Numbered from the stretch's first letter, positions 45,825-58,215 are shown. The stretch: 64,000 nucleotides of DNA from Hydractinia symbiolongicarpus (GCF_029227915.1 NC_079877.1:30839851-30903850), one strand, 5' to 3'. Translations and numbers: made by a program. The notes: generated from the sequence alone by a model not told the origin.

Positions 45825-47963
45825 AATATGCATTTAAGCATTTTTGTAAATTTTTATATATATAAGAATTATTATTTAGATAAAGTTGTTCGTTTATTAA
45901 ACATAAACTTCTCATTAAAGCCGAAAATAGGCGATATTTTAGCTCACTAATGGTAACATGATGGTTTGTTGTTGTTTATGGTGCACGAAGAAATACATAA
46001 ATGTTTTGTTTGATTTCTAACTAAAGCCTGAAAAATTTGCTAACAGCGAATTATTAAAAAGTTCGTTTAATAGCCTATGGGTGCTAATTTTAAATCTGAG
46101 GTTGTTAATTTTAATGGAGTGTTTTTATCGAATGCCTTTATCAGCAGAACTAGAACATTTTAAGTTTGTAAATTTTGAAAATAGCTGCTATACATGAAAA
46201 GATTTAGCAACAACAGGCAGTAGCAGCTAATAACAAAAAAATGAAGCCGTATCAGCAATCATTACCTTAATGATACAAAAAAAAGTTAGTATAAAAAATC
46301 CGTTGATTTGGTTGGGTTATTTTAATAGGGCGTTGTATGGAGCCATAGTTTTGGGAAGCCATTATTAAATTGGGAAGCCATTAATAAAACAATTAAAGTT
46401 TAATTCACATAAAGAACGATTCAAGTTTGTTTTGCGAGCTTGGTTTTTTGTTTATGTAGGGAAACCTATTTTTTAGATGAGACGTAGTCAGGTAATAAAA
46501 CGGATACTAACCGGTTTTGATGTTGCACCATAAAATACAAAAATCTCGGTCAAAGTCACGGACCCTGCAAGCTCGGTCTGTACTTTTGACCTCAGGCATT
46601 GTATTTCATAGTATATTATCAACACCGGTCAGTATCCGCTTTAAAAAGGCATTTTTTTGTTCAGTAGCATGGTTTTTTTGCAGAAGTTTTAAATGATAAC
46701 TTTATAATTCGAATGCATACGTATAGCACCTATAAAGGGTCGTACAAATTTAACTAACGGTATTTAAATTTATCAGACGCTTCACAGGTAGTACATTAAT
46801 TTGCCTGAGACCAGCACAGCAGCTTTTCAAAAATCCAATAAATATATAGCGATATATAGTGTCAAATTCCTGTACCTCCTTGAGCATAACCAACATCCTT
46901 ATTCAAATAATTTTATGTTTTTGATGAACGACATGGTGGTAGAAAATGGCCCTGGACTCAGTACGCCATTTGATTGGTTAAAAAATCGCAATAACTTGAA
47001 TTATTTTGTGAATTACCATGAGTTTAAAAATGACCCCTCTAGTTATGGAGTTAAATTTTGAGCAGATGAAGAACAAAATTATGGACCGAAGATTAACTTG
47101 AGCCTGTTAAGATTTTCCAAAAAGTTAATTTTAAGAAAACGTTATAAATAAAATATGACTTAACCGTAAGGAGTTAGTTTTTCCCGAAATTAAAGTTCAA
47201 AAAAATTTTGCATTTATTCTAAACCTCTGTAAAATATGTGAGTATTAAGGAACAACTTCCTACCACTCTTCTTAACATTTTCCTTGACTTCCACTATTTG
47301 TGTCATCAACTCCCTTTCTATACTCTTTTTGGTATTTTGTAAAATGATAACGACAATTTAAAAATGGATCAAGGTATTTGTCAATTCACATACCTAGCTT
47401 ATTAACTTTTGTAACCATACCTTTCTATGCACAATGTATTAGAGAATATAAATACAGAATAGTAATAAGAGTAACTAAAAGTCTGTCTCCAAATAAAACT
47501 AAGAAAGACTACAGGATGGTGCTACAATATTGATCCGATAGAAATTCGATATAAAAAACAAAAATGTGTTTCTTTACTATGAGGTTATTGTTAACGCAGT
47601 ATGACCGGAATTTTAAACTTCGTAGCTCTAAAAAAACCTAAACATTTAAAATATACAGTACGCGTCCTCTATTTCGAACACAAAAGGAATTGGGAAATGT
47701 GTAAGAATAAACAAATGTTCGAATTACCTTTAAGGTATTACTTTCGCGTGTATTTAATTTTGCGATTTTTGCCCAATTTCGCTAAATTAAGTACCCGCAT
47801 TAAACTCAAAGATGTGAAACTCGCGACATAAAATACCCGCAAAATTGTGTACCCGTAAAATTTTTTACTCGCGAAATTTTCTACGGGTAAATTTTAGTAG
47901 CTTTTCCACTGACCTATTTCGAATAATAGAATACAAAACAAAGTTAAGCATTTTTCTTTTAGT
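45825..47963. other. Intergenic, one weak ORF
   Basis: A plus-strand frame at 46801-47061 (TTG start, 86 codons, with NGPGLSTPFDWLKNRNNL) has protein-like composition. It lacks an ATG at its start and resembles nothing I recognise. The rest is AT-rich without supported exons. Confidence 0.35.
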
Positions 47964-48389
47964 CTAAAACCATTTTGCGCTATTTATATCAAAATCTGTA
48001 CTTCTTGTGACACGTGATGTGGTCTCTTGAAAGAAGTTACGAATCCTGGCACTCTTTGGCGTAGCTTTGTTTTGTTTCTTTTTTCGATCATACTTTGTTG
48101 CGCCATCAAGGGGATTCGTAATAAGAACAAAAATTGGACACAAAATTTCTTCATTCTTAGGCGTTGTATACAAAGAATCTCTTCCTACTTCGAACAACAT
48201 TTCGTTGTGTCCTGAGTAGCCATCATCAGTAGCCATCTTCGCTATAACGTAAGGGATCTTTAATCCATCTTGAATAAGAGGTGTTCGCCGGTAATGCTCG
48301 CCTGTTATTATCGCCGTCAGCACACCGCGATCCATTAAAAACTCTTGAAAGTTCAACGGATTCACAGCAAACATATCAAATAATTTCAT
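47964..48389 (-). CDS. Hypothetical 141-residue protein
   Basis: An open frame with an ATG start (MKLFDMFAVNPLNFQ) and protein-like composition, including GVLTAIITGEHYRRTPL and FEVGRDSLYTTP. The C-terminal third is very basic (YDRKKKQNKATPKSARIR). There is no signal peptide or membrane segment. I do not recognise a family. It may be a single-exon gene or the last exon of a longer one, since part of the 5' side could be spliced from further right. No clear acceptor was found directly before the ATG. Confidence 0.45.
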   Translation of the reverse strand: MKLFDMFAVNPLNFQEFLMDRGVLTAIITGEHYRRTPLIQDGLKIPYVIAKMATDDGYSGHNEMLFEVGRDSLYTTPKNEEILCPIFVLITNPLDGATKYDRKKKQNKATPKSARIRNFFQETTSRVTRSTDFDINSAKWF

Positions 48390-49965
48390 ATAAAGGTAAT
48401 AAAAGCAACAAAAATGACAATCCTTTTTAGAGATATCACCTTCTAAAGGCTGTTTAGAACAGCATTTTTAACAAATACAGTTCTTCGTGTTGTCTTCGCT
48501 TCCTTATCCATACAAACTCGCTTTTTCTGTTATGTATTGTATTTTGCAGAATGTAAAATATTCTACAGCCAAAAAAATAGGATTATAAATGTAACAACTC
48601 ATTAAAAAGTAATTATTCATTATCAGGTTCTCTATATTTCAGCAATAAAGTGGATGCAATTTCTTTAATTTTCTTCTTCAATTTAATTACCTATAATATT
48701 CTTCTGAGTTTAGTCTGGTTATTACACAACGTTATTTAGAAAGTGCGAGGACAGAGAGTAACATCTTACGGAAATCTTACTTAAGTCATTTCGCAGCTTC
48801 TTTAATAACTTTGGTTTGCGTATTGGTTTCTTGTTAGAAAGTCTGTATTTCACCTGTCTCATTATATCCCACCTCATTACTGTCTGTGTGCTTTTAATTT
48901 ATTACGTATTGAAATTCCACATTGTCCCTCTATTTTTTCATTGCTGATAAACTTTAATGGAATTAAGAAGCCTTGCGTCGACCGCTCACACAGCATAACT
49001 TGTTAACGTCCCAAACTCCCCATCAAGAAGGACTGTTTTTTCTAAGCTTTTTTATCGTTATCGTTATCATTCGTATACGGGAGTACTGTAAAGTTAGGAA
49101 GAAATTAATTTGGTTTGTTGCCATGGTTTTACTGGGCAAAATGTAATTTTTAGGACGTCTGTGCTGCCAGGAAAGCATGTGGCTTTAAACGTGCTGGCAG
49201 GAGTTTTTGTTTAAGGTCACGCCTGTATTTTCAGTGATTTGGGATTTTTCAAGGTCGTGTTTTGTTTTTCATTGCATAGAATGCCATGCATGGATCGAAA
49301 TGTGTTAAAAACAGGATAAGTTGTTTGACTACTTAAAAACGTTGAATTTAGTTACGAGACGTTGCTATGCACTTAGTTTTGCTGTCGGTTGCTAAAAGAG
49401 CTAACATACGGGATGATATCTAACTTCTACAAAAATACTCGATTCCATCGTGTTCTGTGTTAAGTTGTGTATTTTGTGGAAGACAAAATATAGTTCAGAA
49501 GGGATTTCCACCTTAATTAACGCCATCAAGGTAAACAAGACTTAAATATTCCACAAGACATCAAATCCAGTTGTCCATTTTAGGGTCTCAGTACTAATAA
49601 GTGATAACTCGCCATAGACTTAACTTTACAATGGCAAAGATTTTTAAGGATTTTACAAATTCGAGAAGTCTACCTGCAGCATTGTCAATTTTCATTAAAA
49701 ATCGCGGTGAAGTTTATTCACCTTTGTATTAAGGAGTTTGTGTCATGGCGGGGTGTAAAGAAACAATCACAAGTACATTATTATTTTTCGGTTTAAGCTC
49801 TACGTACAAAATTTAAAATACTTTACTGTTTCACAAAAAATCCTTTAATGTTATCGATCCCACAATAATATTTTCCTCATCTAAATCCCAGAAAAATTTC
49901 GCAACAGTGTACTAGATAGTCATATAATTCGCATGAACGCCAAATGCCGCCATTTGCACCAAGCA
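48390..49965. other. Intergenic, no gene recognised
   Basis: No coding exon is supported. It precedes the 3' end of the first 443-residue membrane protein gene. TTTATT at about 49711 could be that gene's poly(A) signal on the minus strand. Confidence 0.4.
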
Positions 49966-51297
49966 TTAATACGGCGGATAAGAAGAGTTGCAATATGTTA
50001 AAATATTTGCTAAGCCAACATTCCCAACTTGAGTCATATGAATTTTAAATGAGGCAGCAGTTGTTAAAGCAAAGGATGGCGCATGATACAGTGTACACAC
50101 AAAGGTATTCAACAAGATAATAACTGTGAAAAATCTCCAATGTCTGCTCCAAATATTTGGAATTGACATGCCAAAGAAACTTTTTAGGTATAAAATCACC
50201 ATCGTGTTTAATATAAACTCCAACAAGATGGAAAAAGACACTTTTTTCGCAAAGTCCATTACATGATCCCCGAATTGAAATTCTTTGCCATCTCTAAATG
50301 GTATTCTTTTTTGAAAAGCGTAAAACATAATGAATGCATTTGCCACAGTAATTGCCCATATTTCCACTATCATGCTGACGATGATTAAGTTTGTTCTGTT
50401 TATTTTCCATCTATTCGCCATTGCCAAACATCTTCTCCTTCTCCATTTTAGTTTTTTTAAAAAACAATGAACTACACTTTGCATATGCTGCGAAAGTATT
50501 CGTTCCAAAAAACTTATCACTGCGTGAATTAAGCTTAGTAAAAAATACTTTTGCAAATTGTCAATGTAGGTTTGATACGTACGATAGAGTAAAACACACA
50601 CTACTGACAGACTTGTCGTCAAAGTAAAAACTCTGTCTGTCTCCACAAAATCTGCATTTGACCCAATAATAATATTGCATATAATGGTACATACATAACC
50701 AATAAGCGGAATAAATGAAGCTGTTAGGAACTTGAAGAGTGGTGAAAGATTTAAATATATCGGGGTAAGTACATAGAAGTTAATGCAACCAAATAAAATC
50801 ACTGTTATATACTGCGCAAACAACACCACGCATATTTTTAATATCCCTTTCCTGCGACAATCAATTCTTGAAGCAACAATCCAAGTTGTATGGAACAGCA
50901 TTATTGCAAAACAAACATATAACGGGGTTTTAAACAATTTGTGACTACCATAAAAATGCGAGATGTGTGAAACCAGGTTGTAAATTACAATAAAACAACT
51001 GGCAATAACATTGTTTGAAATTAAAACTCTCATCTCGCTCAAGGGAAACTTTGTTATCAAGCATAACGCGAATGGAAGTGAAATTTGAATTATAAAATCT
51101 TTTATACAGTTGCTGTAAAGTCTTACAAGTTCGTATTTTGGGTATATCTCTTGCCATTGCGATGTGTGGCAGAGTTCTAAAAACATAACACTAAAGTAGG
51201 CTACACCAGTAGACACTGCTGCCATAAACACACCAATAATGGTGATGTGAAAATTTGTTAAACAGGTTCTTATCCACACTCGAACTGCGGCGTCCAT
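49966..51297 (-). CDS. Multi-pass membrane protein, paralogue A (unknown family)
   Basis: An intact single-exon frame of 443 residues starting MDAAVRVWIRTCL and ending SSYPPY. There are about ten hydrophobic stretches long enough to cross a membrane, for example ITIIGVFMAAVSTGVAYF, ICVVLFAQYITVILFGCI and PLIGYVCTIICNIIIG. A basic loop, KKLKWRRRRCLAM, lies near residue 280 and probably faces the cytosol. There is no obvious signal peptide, catalytic motif or GPCR pattern. I do not recognise the family; transporter, channel or receptor are all open. A close paralogue lies at 55716-57047 in the same orientation. Residues about 30-400 are nearly identical between them, while the first 30 and last 40 differ much more. 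Confidence 0.8.
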   Translation of the reverse strand: MDAAVRVWIRTCLTNFHITIIGVFMAAVSTGVAYFSVMFLELCHTSQWQEIYPKYELVRLYSNCIKDFIIQISLPFALCLITKFPLSEMRVLISNNVIASCFIVIYNLVSHISHFYGSHKLFKTPLYVCFAIMLFHTTWIVASRIDCRRKGILKICVVLFAQYITVILFGCINFYVLTPIYLNLSPLFKFLTASFIPLIGYVCTIICNIIIGSNADFVETDRVFTLTTSLSVVCVLLYRTYQTYIDNLQKYFLLSLIHAVISFLERILSQHMQSVVHCFLKKLKWRRRRCLAMANRWKINRTNLIIVSMIVEIWAITVANAFIMFYAFQKRIPFRDGKEFQFGDHVMDFAKKVSFSILLEFILNTMVILYLKSFFGMSIPNIWSRHWRFFTVIILLNTFVCTLYHAPSFALTTAASFKIHMTQVGNVGLANILTYCNSSYPPY

Positions 51298-52732
51298 CTT
51301 CTTCGAAAGTTAATTATTCAAATGCTTTTAATTGGATTATACTAAAAAGTAAAACAGAATTATATTACTTTTTATAGACTTGTAGCTATTTAGTTTTTAA
51401 TAAGTGAAAGCAAACTAAAAATACATTTAATAGGCAAAAGTAGAAAGTAGTTAGTCAACTAATTATTATTATTATTTTTTTTTTGGTTTTGGTTTTGGTT
51501 TTGGTTTTGGTTCTATGATGTTGAACAAAAAATAAGAGTCATTTTTATTAAGGAGACTCATTATCAACTTTTTGCGATTAATGCTTTTCGGTAGATATAA
51601 ATATATATTTTGCATATTTTACTTGTACAGGGGTGAAGTTTTTTTATCGCCATAACTAAAATTCACCCAGCTAAAAATGAAATAGCAAATCAGTTTTGAA
51701 TTCGCTCATTTTAAGAATGGTGAAATATCTTTTGAGCTGGATACTTCCAAAAAAATTAAAACGCAGCTAGGGATGGAAGCTTCATCAAACTATAACATTT
51801 AGGAAACATATTTTATCAAAACTGATTTTTGCATGCTACCATTGATGCCCTTTTTGAGAAATATGTTTGGCAATTGTTATCATAAATCGAAATTTTTTGC
51901 TACTACGGATCTATTTGTAGTATGTGTTACTCACTTTGAATGCAGAGGTTTAATTATACTAAATATCAAAGCCTTTCTTTAGCAATTCTCAATCTGACCA
52001 ACGACATACTTGACCATGTTACAGCACAAATTTGCAAAGAAACTATTTGCATGTTCGGTTGACAGCAAATTCTAGAATATTGAAAATAGTTAACGATATT
52101 GTTAGAAACCACGCTTTTCATGGCTTTTCTTAATTTAACCTACATTCCTGATCAAGGTACAATTTTTTAAAGCTGTCGAAAATTATTGTCATTTTTCTTT
52201 TTAAACGAATACCATTCCTTCTTTTTTACTTGAAGACAAATTAGAAGAATCTTCTCGATTAACTCCAATGCCTTCTCCTAGATTAATCTCATGCAGAAAT
52301 TCAGGTGTGTTTTCTTAAGAAGTAAGTAAGTAAGTGAGTTAAACACCTTTGTAAACCAGAATGCGTAAGAAGAAAAGAACCTATCCGACATAAATCTTCG
52401 TAACAATGATTTCACAAAAAATAATAAACGTTTTTTAGAATTGTCTGAAAACCTTTGAGAATACGAGCAACAATTAAAATTTCAGGCTCAAATCATTGCT
52501 TTTATAACTCAGAGCAATCTTGAAATATCCAAAAGTATTATTTCCAGTGTTGCAGTAATATACTTACGGCATTCAAATATGCCTACGTAGCCAATAACTT
52601 TGCGAAAAAATTATTTTTGTAAAATAATATGAACCACTTAAGTGATCCCGATAGCGATTATAAATTAATATAGCGATTGCCGATGGCGATTATAAGGTAA
52701 TAATAATAATAATAAATTATTTATTTAAGTAA
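51298..52732. other. Intergenic, no gene recognised
   Basis: It holds a (TTTTGG)n run at about 51480-51512 and a short AGTA repeat near 52320. No exon is supported. Confidence 0.4.
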
Positions 52733-54100
52733 TTAAAGGTTTTCGTTTGAAATAGATCGGTACGGCGGGCTTTTATTGCCCAAAATGGTGGCATTTTTAA
52801 TGATGAATGTATTGTCACATACGCAACAACATTTTTCTTGGAATTCACTATCTTTTATACCAAAGTAGTCCAATAAAGTTTTTCTTTGGTATACATCAAC
52901 ATTGAAACAAACCTTTTTCATGGATTTATTTATATAACCTTTCCTAATTTTATCTTCGAATAGGTCAGAATTGCAGAAATATAATGTTGCCTTTGAACAT
53001 TGCCCCATTCTGCCAGCTCTTCCAATCTCTTGGGTGTACGACTTCAAATTTGATTTTGCATCCACGTTCATCCCCAATCCCGTTGTAGCAAACACAACCC
53101 TAATGTTGGATTCTTCTTTTTTAGGCGCGCTTAAAATTGTAGATTTCATTTCTATGGTTTGAGGAGCATGAAATTGGGCAAAAAGTCTATGTGATGGAAT
53201 TTTCTTACCATGTACATACTGCTCTTCACCCAGAAAACGATCAAATGAGGAGTAACTTTCTCCCCATTATCTACGTTTCATGTATATAATAGTTAGAGGA
53301 TACTTCTTCCGCAGAACTTTTAAGTTTTTCATTATAGGTATAACTTTTTTCTCATAGCTTTGGAAGCCATAAACTCTATCTACCCTGTAGCAGTTATCTA
53401 AATAAACATTTCGCCGATTCGGATTTGCTCTGATTACTTTGCAGCCAATTAATTTTAATGTATTTATAAGTATGTTTGTATTACATGGAGGAGCAGTTGC
53501 TGTCAAACACAAAAAATGTATATTTGGAAAAAAAGCTTTCAGTGATGATAATTCTGAAAAATCTCTCCTAAACTCTTTACCCCGCATGTCACCACAATTT
53601 GCTTCATCAATGACGCATGCTGCAACATTTTCTTGATATGTGATAGAATTCATCAATAAACTGCCACGTTCACTAAGAATGGCTTCAGGATGACAAAACA
53701 AAATCTTGAGAGAGCCATTTAGAATTATATCACGCAACAAAGAAAAGTCCTCCTCTGTTGCAACAGAATCGTCTACATTTTTGTTACGCACATCTGCCTT
53801 GAATAATAAAGGAATAATATGGTTCTGTCTCAGACCTTGAAACATCAGCCTGTTCATTTGATCTTCGATAATGGAATTTAAGGGACATGCGACAACAACA
53901 ATATTACTCTTTCCAGGCAAAATATCAGGTAGAACTTGAAACAGAAAAGTTTTCCCAAAACCAGTAGGCAAAGCAGCAATGACATCATGTCCATCTATCA
54001 AGTGTTGTAAGCACAAAATCTGTTTCGGTTTAAAGTTAAAGTCATCAAAAAAATTTCTTTCTATTCCAGATTGAAGACGCTGCAACATTACAGGAACCAT
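52733..54100 (-). pseudogene. RecQ-like DNA helicase, broken by a stop
   Basis: Two frames in one register are split by a TAA at 53264-53266. The first, 54100-53267, has the Q-like region FNFKPKQILCLQHLIDGHDV, Walker A ALPTGFGKT, motif Ib ACPLNSIIEDQ, motif II as VIDEANC (Asn for His of DEAH) and motif III FLCLTATAPP. After the stop the register goes on through FDRFLGEEQ and LFAQFHAPQT to RVVFATTGLGMNVD and QEIGRAGR (motif VI arginine finger present). Between these last two motifs, the segment usual in RecQ proteins is missing; only about eight residues remain. The C-terminal CCCVC resembles the zinc site after the helicase core. It lies between the two membrane-protein paralogues. Probably a decayed member of the expanded RecQ-like group of invertebrates. 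Confidence 0.72.
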
Positions 54101-55715
54101 GACGGCTTCAGAGCAACGCTAAATCACAAACCTAATTCGTCTGCATAAACGGTTACTTTTGCAATAAAGGCGACCAGCAATCAAGTCACAAAAATATGCA
54201 ACATATAGTGGCATATTTTCACCACGTGACCAGACAGGTCCAGAGCTACTTTCGAGTTTATCTGAAAGAGCTCTGGGGTCGAGAATGATCCACATTTTCT
54301 TGTGATGCGGAATTTAGTATCAAAAAGACTTTTGGTCCGCACCTTTACAATTTATTGTAAAACAAAACGCAAATGAAACTCGAACAAAGAGGTATATGAC
54401 GTTTTTGATTAAAATATCATAATGCATATAAAAGAATGTATAATTTTCTGCGAATACACAACGAATAATAACACTCGAAATGAGTATATATAGGCTTCAC
54501 TTTTGCTGGAATTAAAATATTAGTTACTGATCAATACCGAAAATTATTGTTTTCAAATTTTTCAAATTTGGCAGAAACCATTAAATTGCCAATGCTCCAC
54601 CGCAGGCTGGTTGCGAAATTAAAACTTCTGCATATACGTATACACGCTAAACGGTGTTCAGGATTCGCTCGTTGCACTTTTAAACATGCCACAGTCACTT
54701 TTCATTTTATGTCAGGTGCCACGAAGTGGCGAAATATGGAGAAAATCAGTTTATGCAGACGTTAGCATCAAATAGCACGGATCAAGGGTTTCGGATTCAA
54801 CAAAATAACCTAAGTTCTCAACTGCGCGGTGAACGCGAACATTCTCAGGTGCTCAAATTGTCCACATCTGATATAGAAATGAGCGATAGCGCGGTGAACG
54901 CGAACATTCCCAGGTGCTCAAATTGTCCACATCTGATATAGAAATGAGCGATATTGCTACTTGGGGCGACAAAGTTAAATTTTTGTATTCATGTGTCAAC
55001 ACTTTTTTCACTCAGTGTAGATTAACAGATTGAATCTCCTATATTTTTTGAATTTCCCCTTCGATTAAATAAGATACATAAACCTGAAGAACTACATCAG
55101 TGGCAGATCACGTTAAGAAAGTATGAAACTGTGTGTAAAAATTTGCGGGATAGAACAAAGTTTTAATATTTGCAGAAACATGAAGAAACGACAACAATTA
55201 CAATTATTGCCAGTAATTAAAACTGCTTCTTTATACATTGACACTTTAAAAAGTCAACATATAAAGAGCTATAACTCAGGGACAGCTATAATTTTTGTAA
55301 TTTCAATTAACCATTGAACACTGGGTGATAGCGCGTAAGACGACAAAAAGGGCACAGAGAAATAAAGCAAATTTTTGACGATAGAATGTATTATCATGCA
55401 GGAAAGGGGACGATGGAGAATATTACCAAGACACTTCTAGAATTTCATAAATTTTTTACACTTGAAATCATTTCATCGTTTTGCTTTTGGTCTGAATCGA
55501 AACAAGTAGTCACAAGAAAGCTTTTGACCAAATGTCGTTTGATTAAACAAACTTTGAAGACTATCGTGTTCTAATCGGGTGAATGCGGGAAAGATGTCTC
55601 ACATGTTGTTGCAGTAACACCCGAGATTTTTATTCTCAAGAAGTTGTGTCTCAGCTTCCGTATGCATAATATAATTGAAGTGCTTAGAATCAACAAATGC
55701 TTTATATTAAAAACG
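54101..55715. other. Intergenic, no gene recognised
   Basis: Apart from the 65-bp duplication nothing is supported. Several plus-strand frames of 62-72 codons lack recognisable motifs. Confidence 0.4.
54824..54954 (+). repeat. 65-bp tandem duplication
   Basis: A unit beginning GCGCGGTGAACGCGAACATT and ending near ATGAGCGATA occurs twice in direct succession with about one difference. It is non-coding. Confidence 0.85.
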
Positions 55716-57047
55716 TTAGTAGGGTGGAAAAGAAGAATTGCAGTATGCCAACCTACTCGCTAAATCACTATTCCCAATTTGAATCAAATAAATTTTCAAT
55801 GCTTCTTCAGTTTGCAAAGCAAAGGCTGGCACATGATACAGTGTACACACAAAGGTATTCAACAAGATAACAACTGTGAAAAATCTCCAATGTCTGCTCC
55901 AAATATTTGGAATTGACATGCCAAAGAAACTTTTTAGGTATAAAATCACCATCGTGTTTAATATAAACTCCAACAAGATGGAAAAAGACACTTTTTTCGC
56001 AAAGTCCATTACATGATCCACGAATTGAAATTCTTTGCCATCTTTAAATGGTATTCTTTTTTGAAAAGCGTAAAACATAATGAATGCATTTGCCACAGTA
56101 ATTGCCCATATTTCCACTATCATGCTGACGATGATTAAGTTTGTTCTGTTTATTTTCCATCTATTCGCCATTGCCAAACATCTTCTCCTTCTCCATTTTA
56201 GTTTTTTTAAAAAACAATGAACCACACTTTGCATATGCTGCGAAAGTATTCGTTCCAAAAAACTTATCACTGCGTGAATTAAGCTTAGTAAAAAATACTT
56301 TTGCAAATTTTCAATGTAGGTTTGATACGCACGATAGAGTAAAACACACACTACTGACAGACTTGTCGTCAAAGTAAAAACTCTGTCTGTCTCCACAAAA
56401 TCTGCATTTGACCCAATAATAATATTGCATATAATGGTACATACATAACCAATAAGCGGAATGAATGAAGCTGTTAGGAACTTGAAGAGTGGTGAAAGAT
56501 TAATATATATCGGGGTAAGTAAATAGAAGTTAATGCAACCAAATAAAATCACTGTTACATACTGCGCAAACAACACCACGCATATTTTTAATATCCCTTT
56601 CTTGCGACGTTTAACTTTTGAAGCAATAATCCAAGTTGTATGGAACAGCATTATTGCAAAACAAACGTGTAACGGGGCCTTAAACCATTTGTGACTACCA
56701 TAAAAATGCGAGATGTGTGAAACCAGGTTGTAAATTACAATAAAACAACTGGCAATAACATTGTTTGAAATTAAAACTCTCATCTCGCTCAAGGGAAACT
56801 TTGTTATCAAGCATAAAGCGAATGGAAGTGAAATGTGAATTATAAAATCTTTTATACAGTTGCTGTAAAGTCTTACAAGTTCGTATTTTGGGTATATCTC
56901 TTGCCATTGCGATGTGTCGCAGAGTTCTAAAAACATAACACCAAAGTAGGCTACACCAGTGGATACTGCTGCTACAAACACACTGATTACAGTAATGTAA
57001 CAGTTTGTTAAACAAATCTCCATCCATTCCTGAACTGTAGACACCAT
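55716..57047 (-). CDS. Multi-pass membrane protein, paralogue B (unknown family)
   Basis: An intact 443-residue frame, MVSTVQEWMEICL to SSFPPY, the same length as the paralogue at 49966-51297. The central 370 residues, and the DNA under them including third codon positions, are almost the same in both genes. The N-terminal 30 residues (CLTNCYITVISVF against CLTNFHITIIGVF) and the last 40 (EEALKIYLIQIG against AASFKIHMTQVG) have diverged. A short divergent island also lies near residue 150 (KVKRRKKG against RIDCRRKG). Hydrophobic segments and the basic loop are as in paralogue A. Function is not recognised. The ends may be the parts that set specificity, or the core may have been homogenised by gene conversion. 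Confidence 0.8.
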   Translation of the reverse strand: MVSTVQEWMEICLTNCYITVISVFVAAVSTGVAYFGVMFLELCDTSQWQEIYPKYELVRLYSNCIKDFIIHISLPFALCLITKFPLSEMRVLISNNVIASCFIVIYNLVSHISHFYGSHKWFKAPLHVCFAIMLFHTTWIIASKVKRRKKGILKICVVLFAQYVTVILFGCINFYLLTPIYINLSPLFKFLTASFIPLIGYVCTIICNIIIGSNADFVETDRVFTLTTSLSVVCVLLYRAYQTYIENLQKYFLLSLIHAVISFLERILSQHMQSVVHCFLKKLKWRRRRCLAMANRWKINRTNLIIVSMIVEIWAITVANAFIMFYAFQKRIPFKDGKEFQFVDHVMDFAKKVSFSILLEFILNTMVILYLKSFFGMSIPNIWSRHWRFFTVVILLNTFVCTLYHVPAFALQTEEALKIYLIQIGNSDLASRLAYCNSSFPPY

Positions 57048-57619
57048 ATTTCTAAAGATCTATAACATTTAAATGCTTAGTACGGAAACGTCGTAATTTT
57101 TTAGGCAAAATGACTTTTGCATTTGTAGTCAAGCCTAATTTTATAACATTCTCTTTGTGTGTGTATAATTTTTGTTTTAACTAATACATACTTCGCCACA
57201 TAGAAGCTTTCACATTTGACAACATGAATTAAACAGAAAGTATATGAAGAAAAATTAGACTGTGCGGTCATGCCTTCTTACACTGCTAAGCTGTTAATGG
57301 AAAATATTCTCATAAAGAAAGTTATTATGGCCAATTTAAATTCGTGTAAAAGTATTGAATACATAAATAACTTTTAGTTTAGTTGATACAAGCTGATATT
57401 ATTCTCTCCATAAACCAAAAGCGGGTTCTGTTTGTGCAATATAGGGAGCCTAAGAATAAAAAAAAAGATTGAATATACAAAGTACATAACAAGACTTTTT
57501 CCTGGCAATTTTTGTTTGTTCTTTTAGATTAGCGTCCACGTAATTTCCTCATGGTTCAATATTATCACTCTAAACGTATTACGTCCCCATTCCCTAGACA
57601 GGAAACACTAATAACATAT

Positions 57620-58215
57620 TATATACTAGCCCGAAGACCTGGCGTCAAAACGCCCGGTTAAGTCACGTTGAACGCCCGGTGGAGCGCTTAATAAGAGCCG
57701 TGAACTGTGCTACACATCCAGATAGGGCGCTTTAGTACAGGTATATGTCGTAAATTGAGTGAAGCGCACACAACATTATAATGTTGCAGGTGTAGTATAT
57801 TTTTTTATAAAATACTTTCCCGCAACTTTAGCAAAAGTAAAAACAAAGTTTATAAGCTGTTGCTACCCCGTTATCGGCCAACATTTTTTATTTCGCGGAA
57901 AAAGTTTTCGTGATGGTTCAAAAATTAATCGTGAAATTGGGCTGACCGCTTAGTACTGGTAAACCGTGTTGCACATCGGTATATGCGTAATAGTATCGAA
58001 AGAAACTTTTTCGCAACTTCGGTTTAAAAGAGAAAAAGGTCGAAAGAAGACTAACAAGCTCACTTCCAAACCAAAATGGCTTTCGTAAGCGTAGCCCGAT
58101 CCGTAGCATGTTTCTTCCGTCGGCATGTTGAAGCCGCGAAGAACTTGGATTGGTTATTACCAAAAATCGAGTCCGTGATCGGTCAAAACAAAGCCGGTTA
58201 AAAATGGGTTCTGCC
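57620..58215 (+). repeat. Dispersed repeat family R1, copy 4
   Basis: The best-preserved copy. It starts ACTAGCCCGAAGACCTGGCG and includes AAGCGC and GAGCCGT blocks, GTAAATTGAGTGAAGCGC and CGGCATGTTGAAGCCGC. It matches 12358-12720 with 13310-13540, 21125-21540 and, in reverse, 37850-38640. The minus-strand frame inside it is a shadow. Confidence 0.6.
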
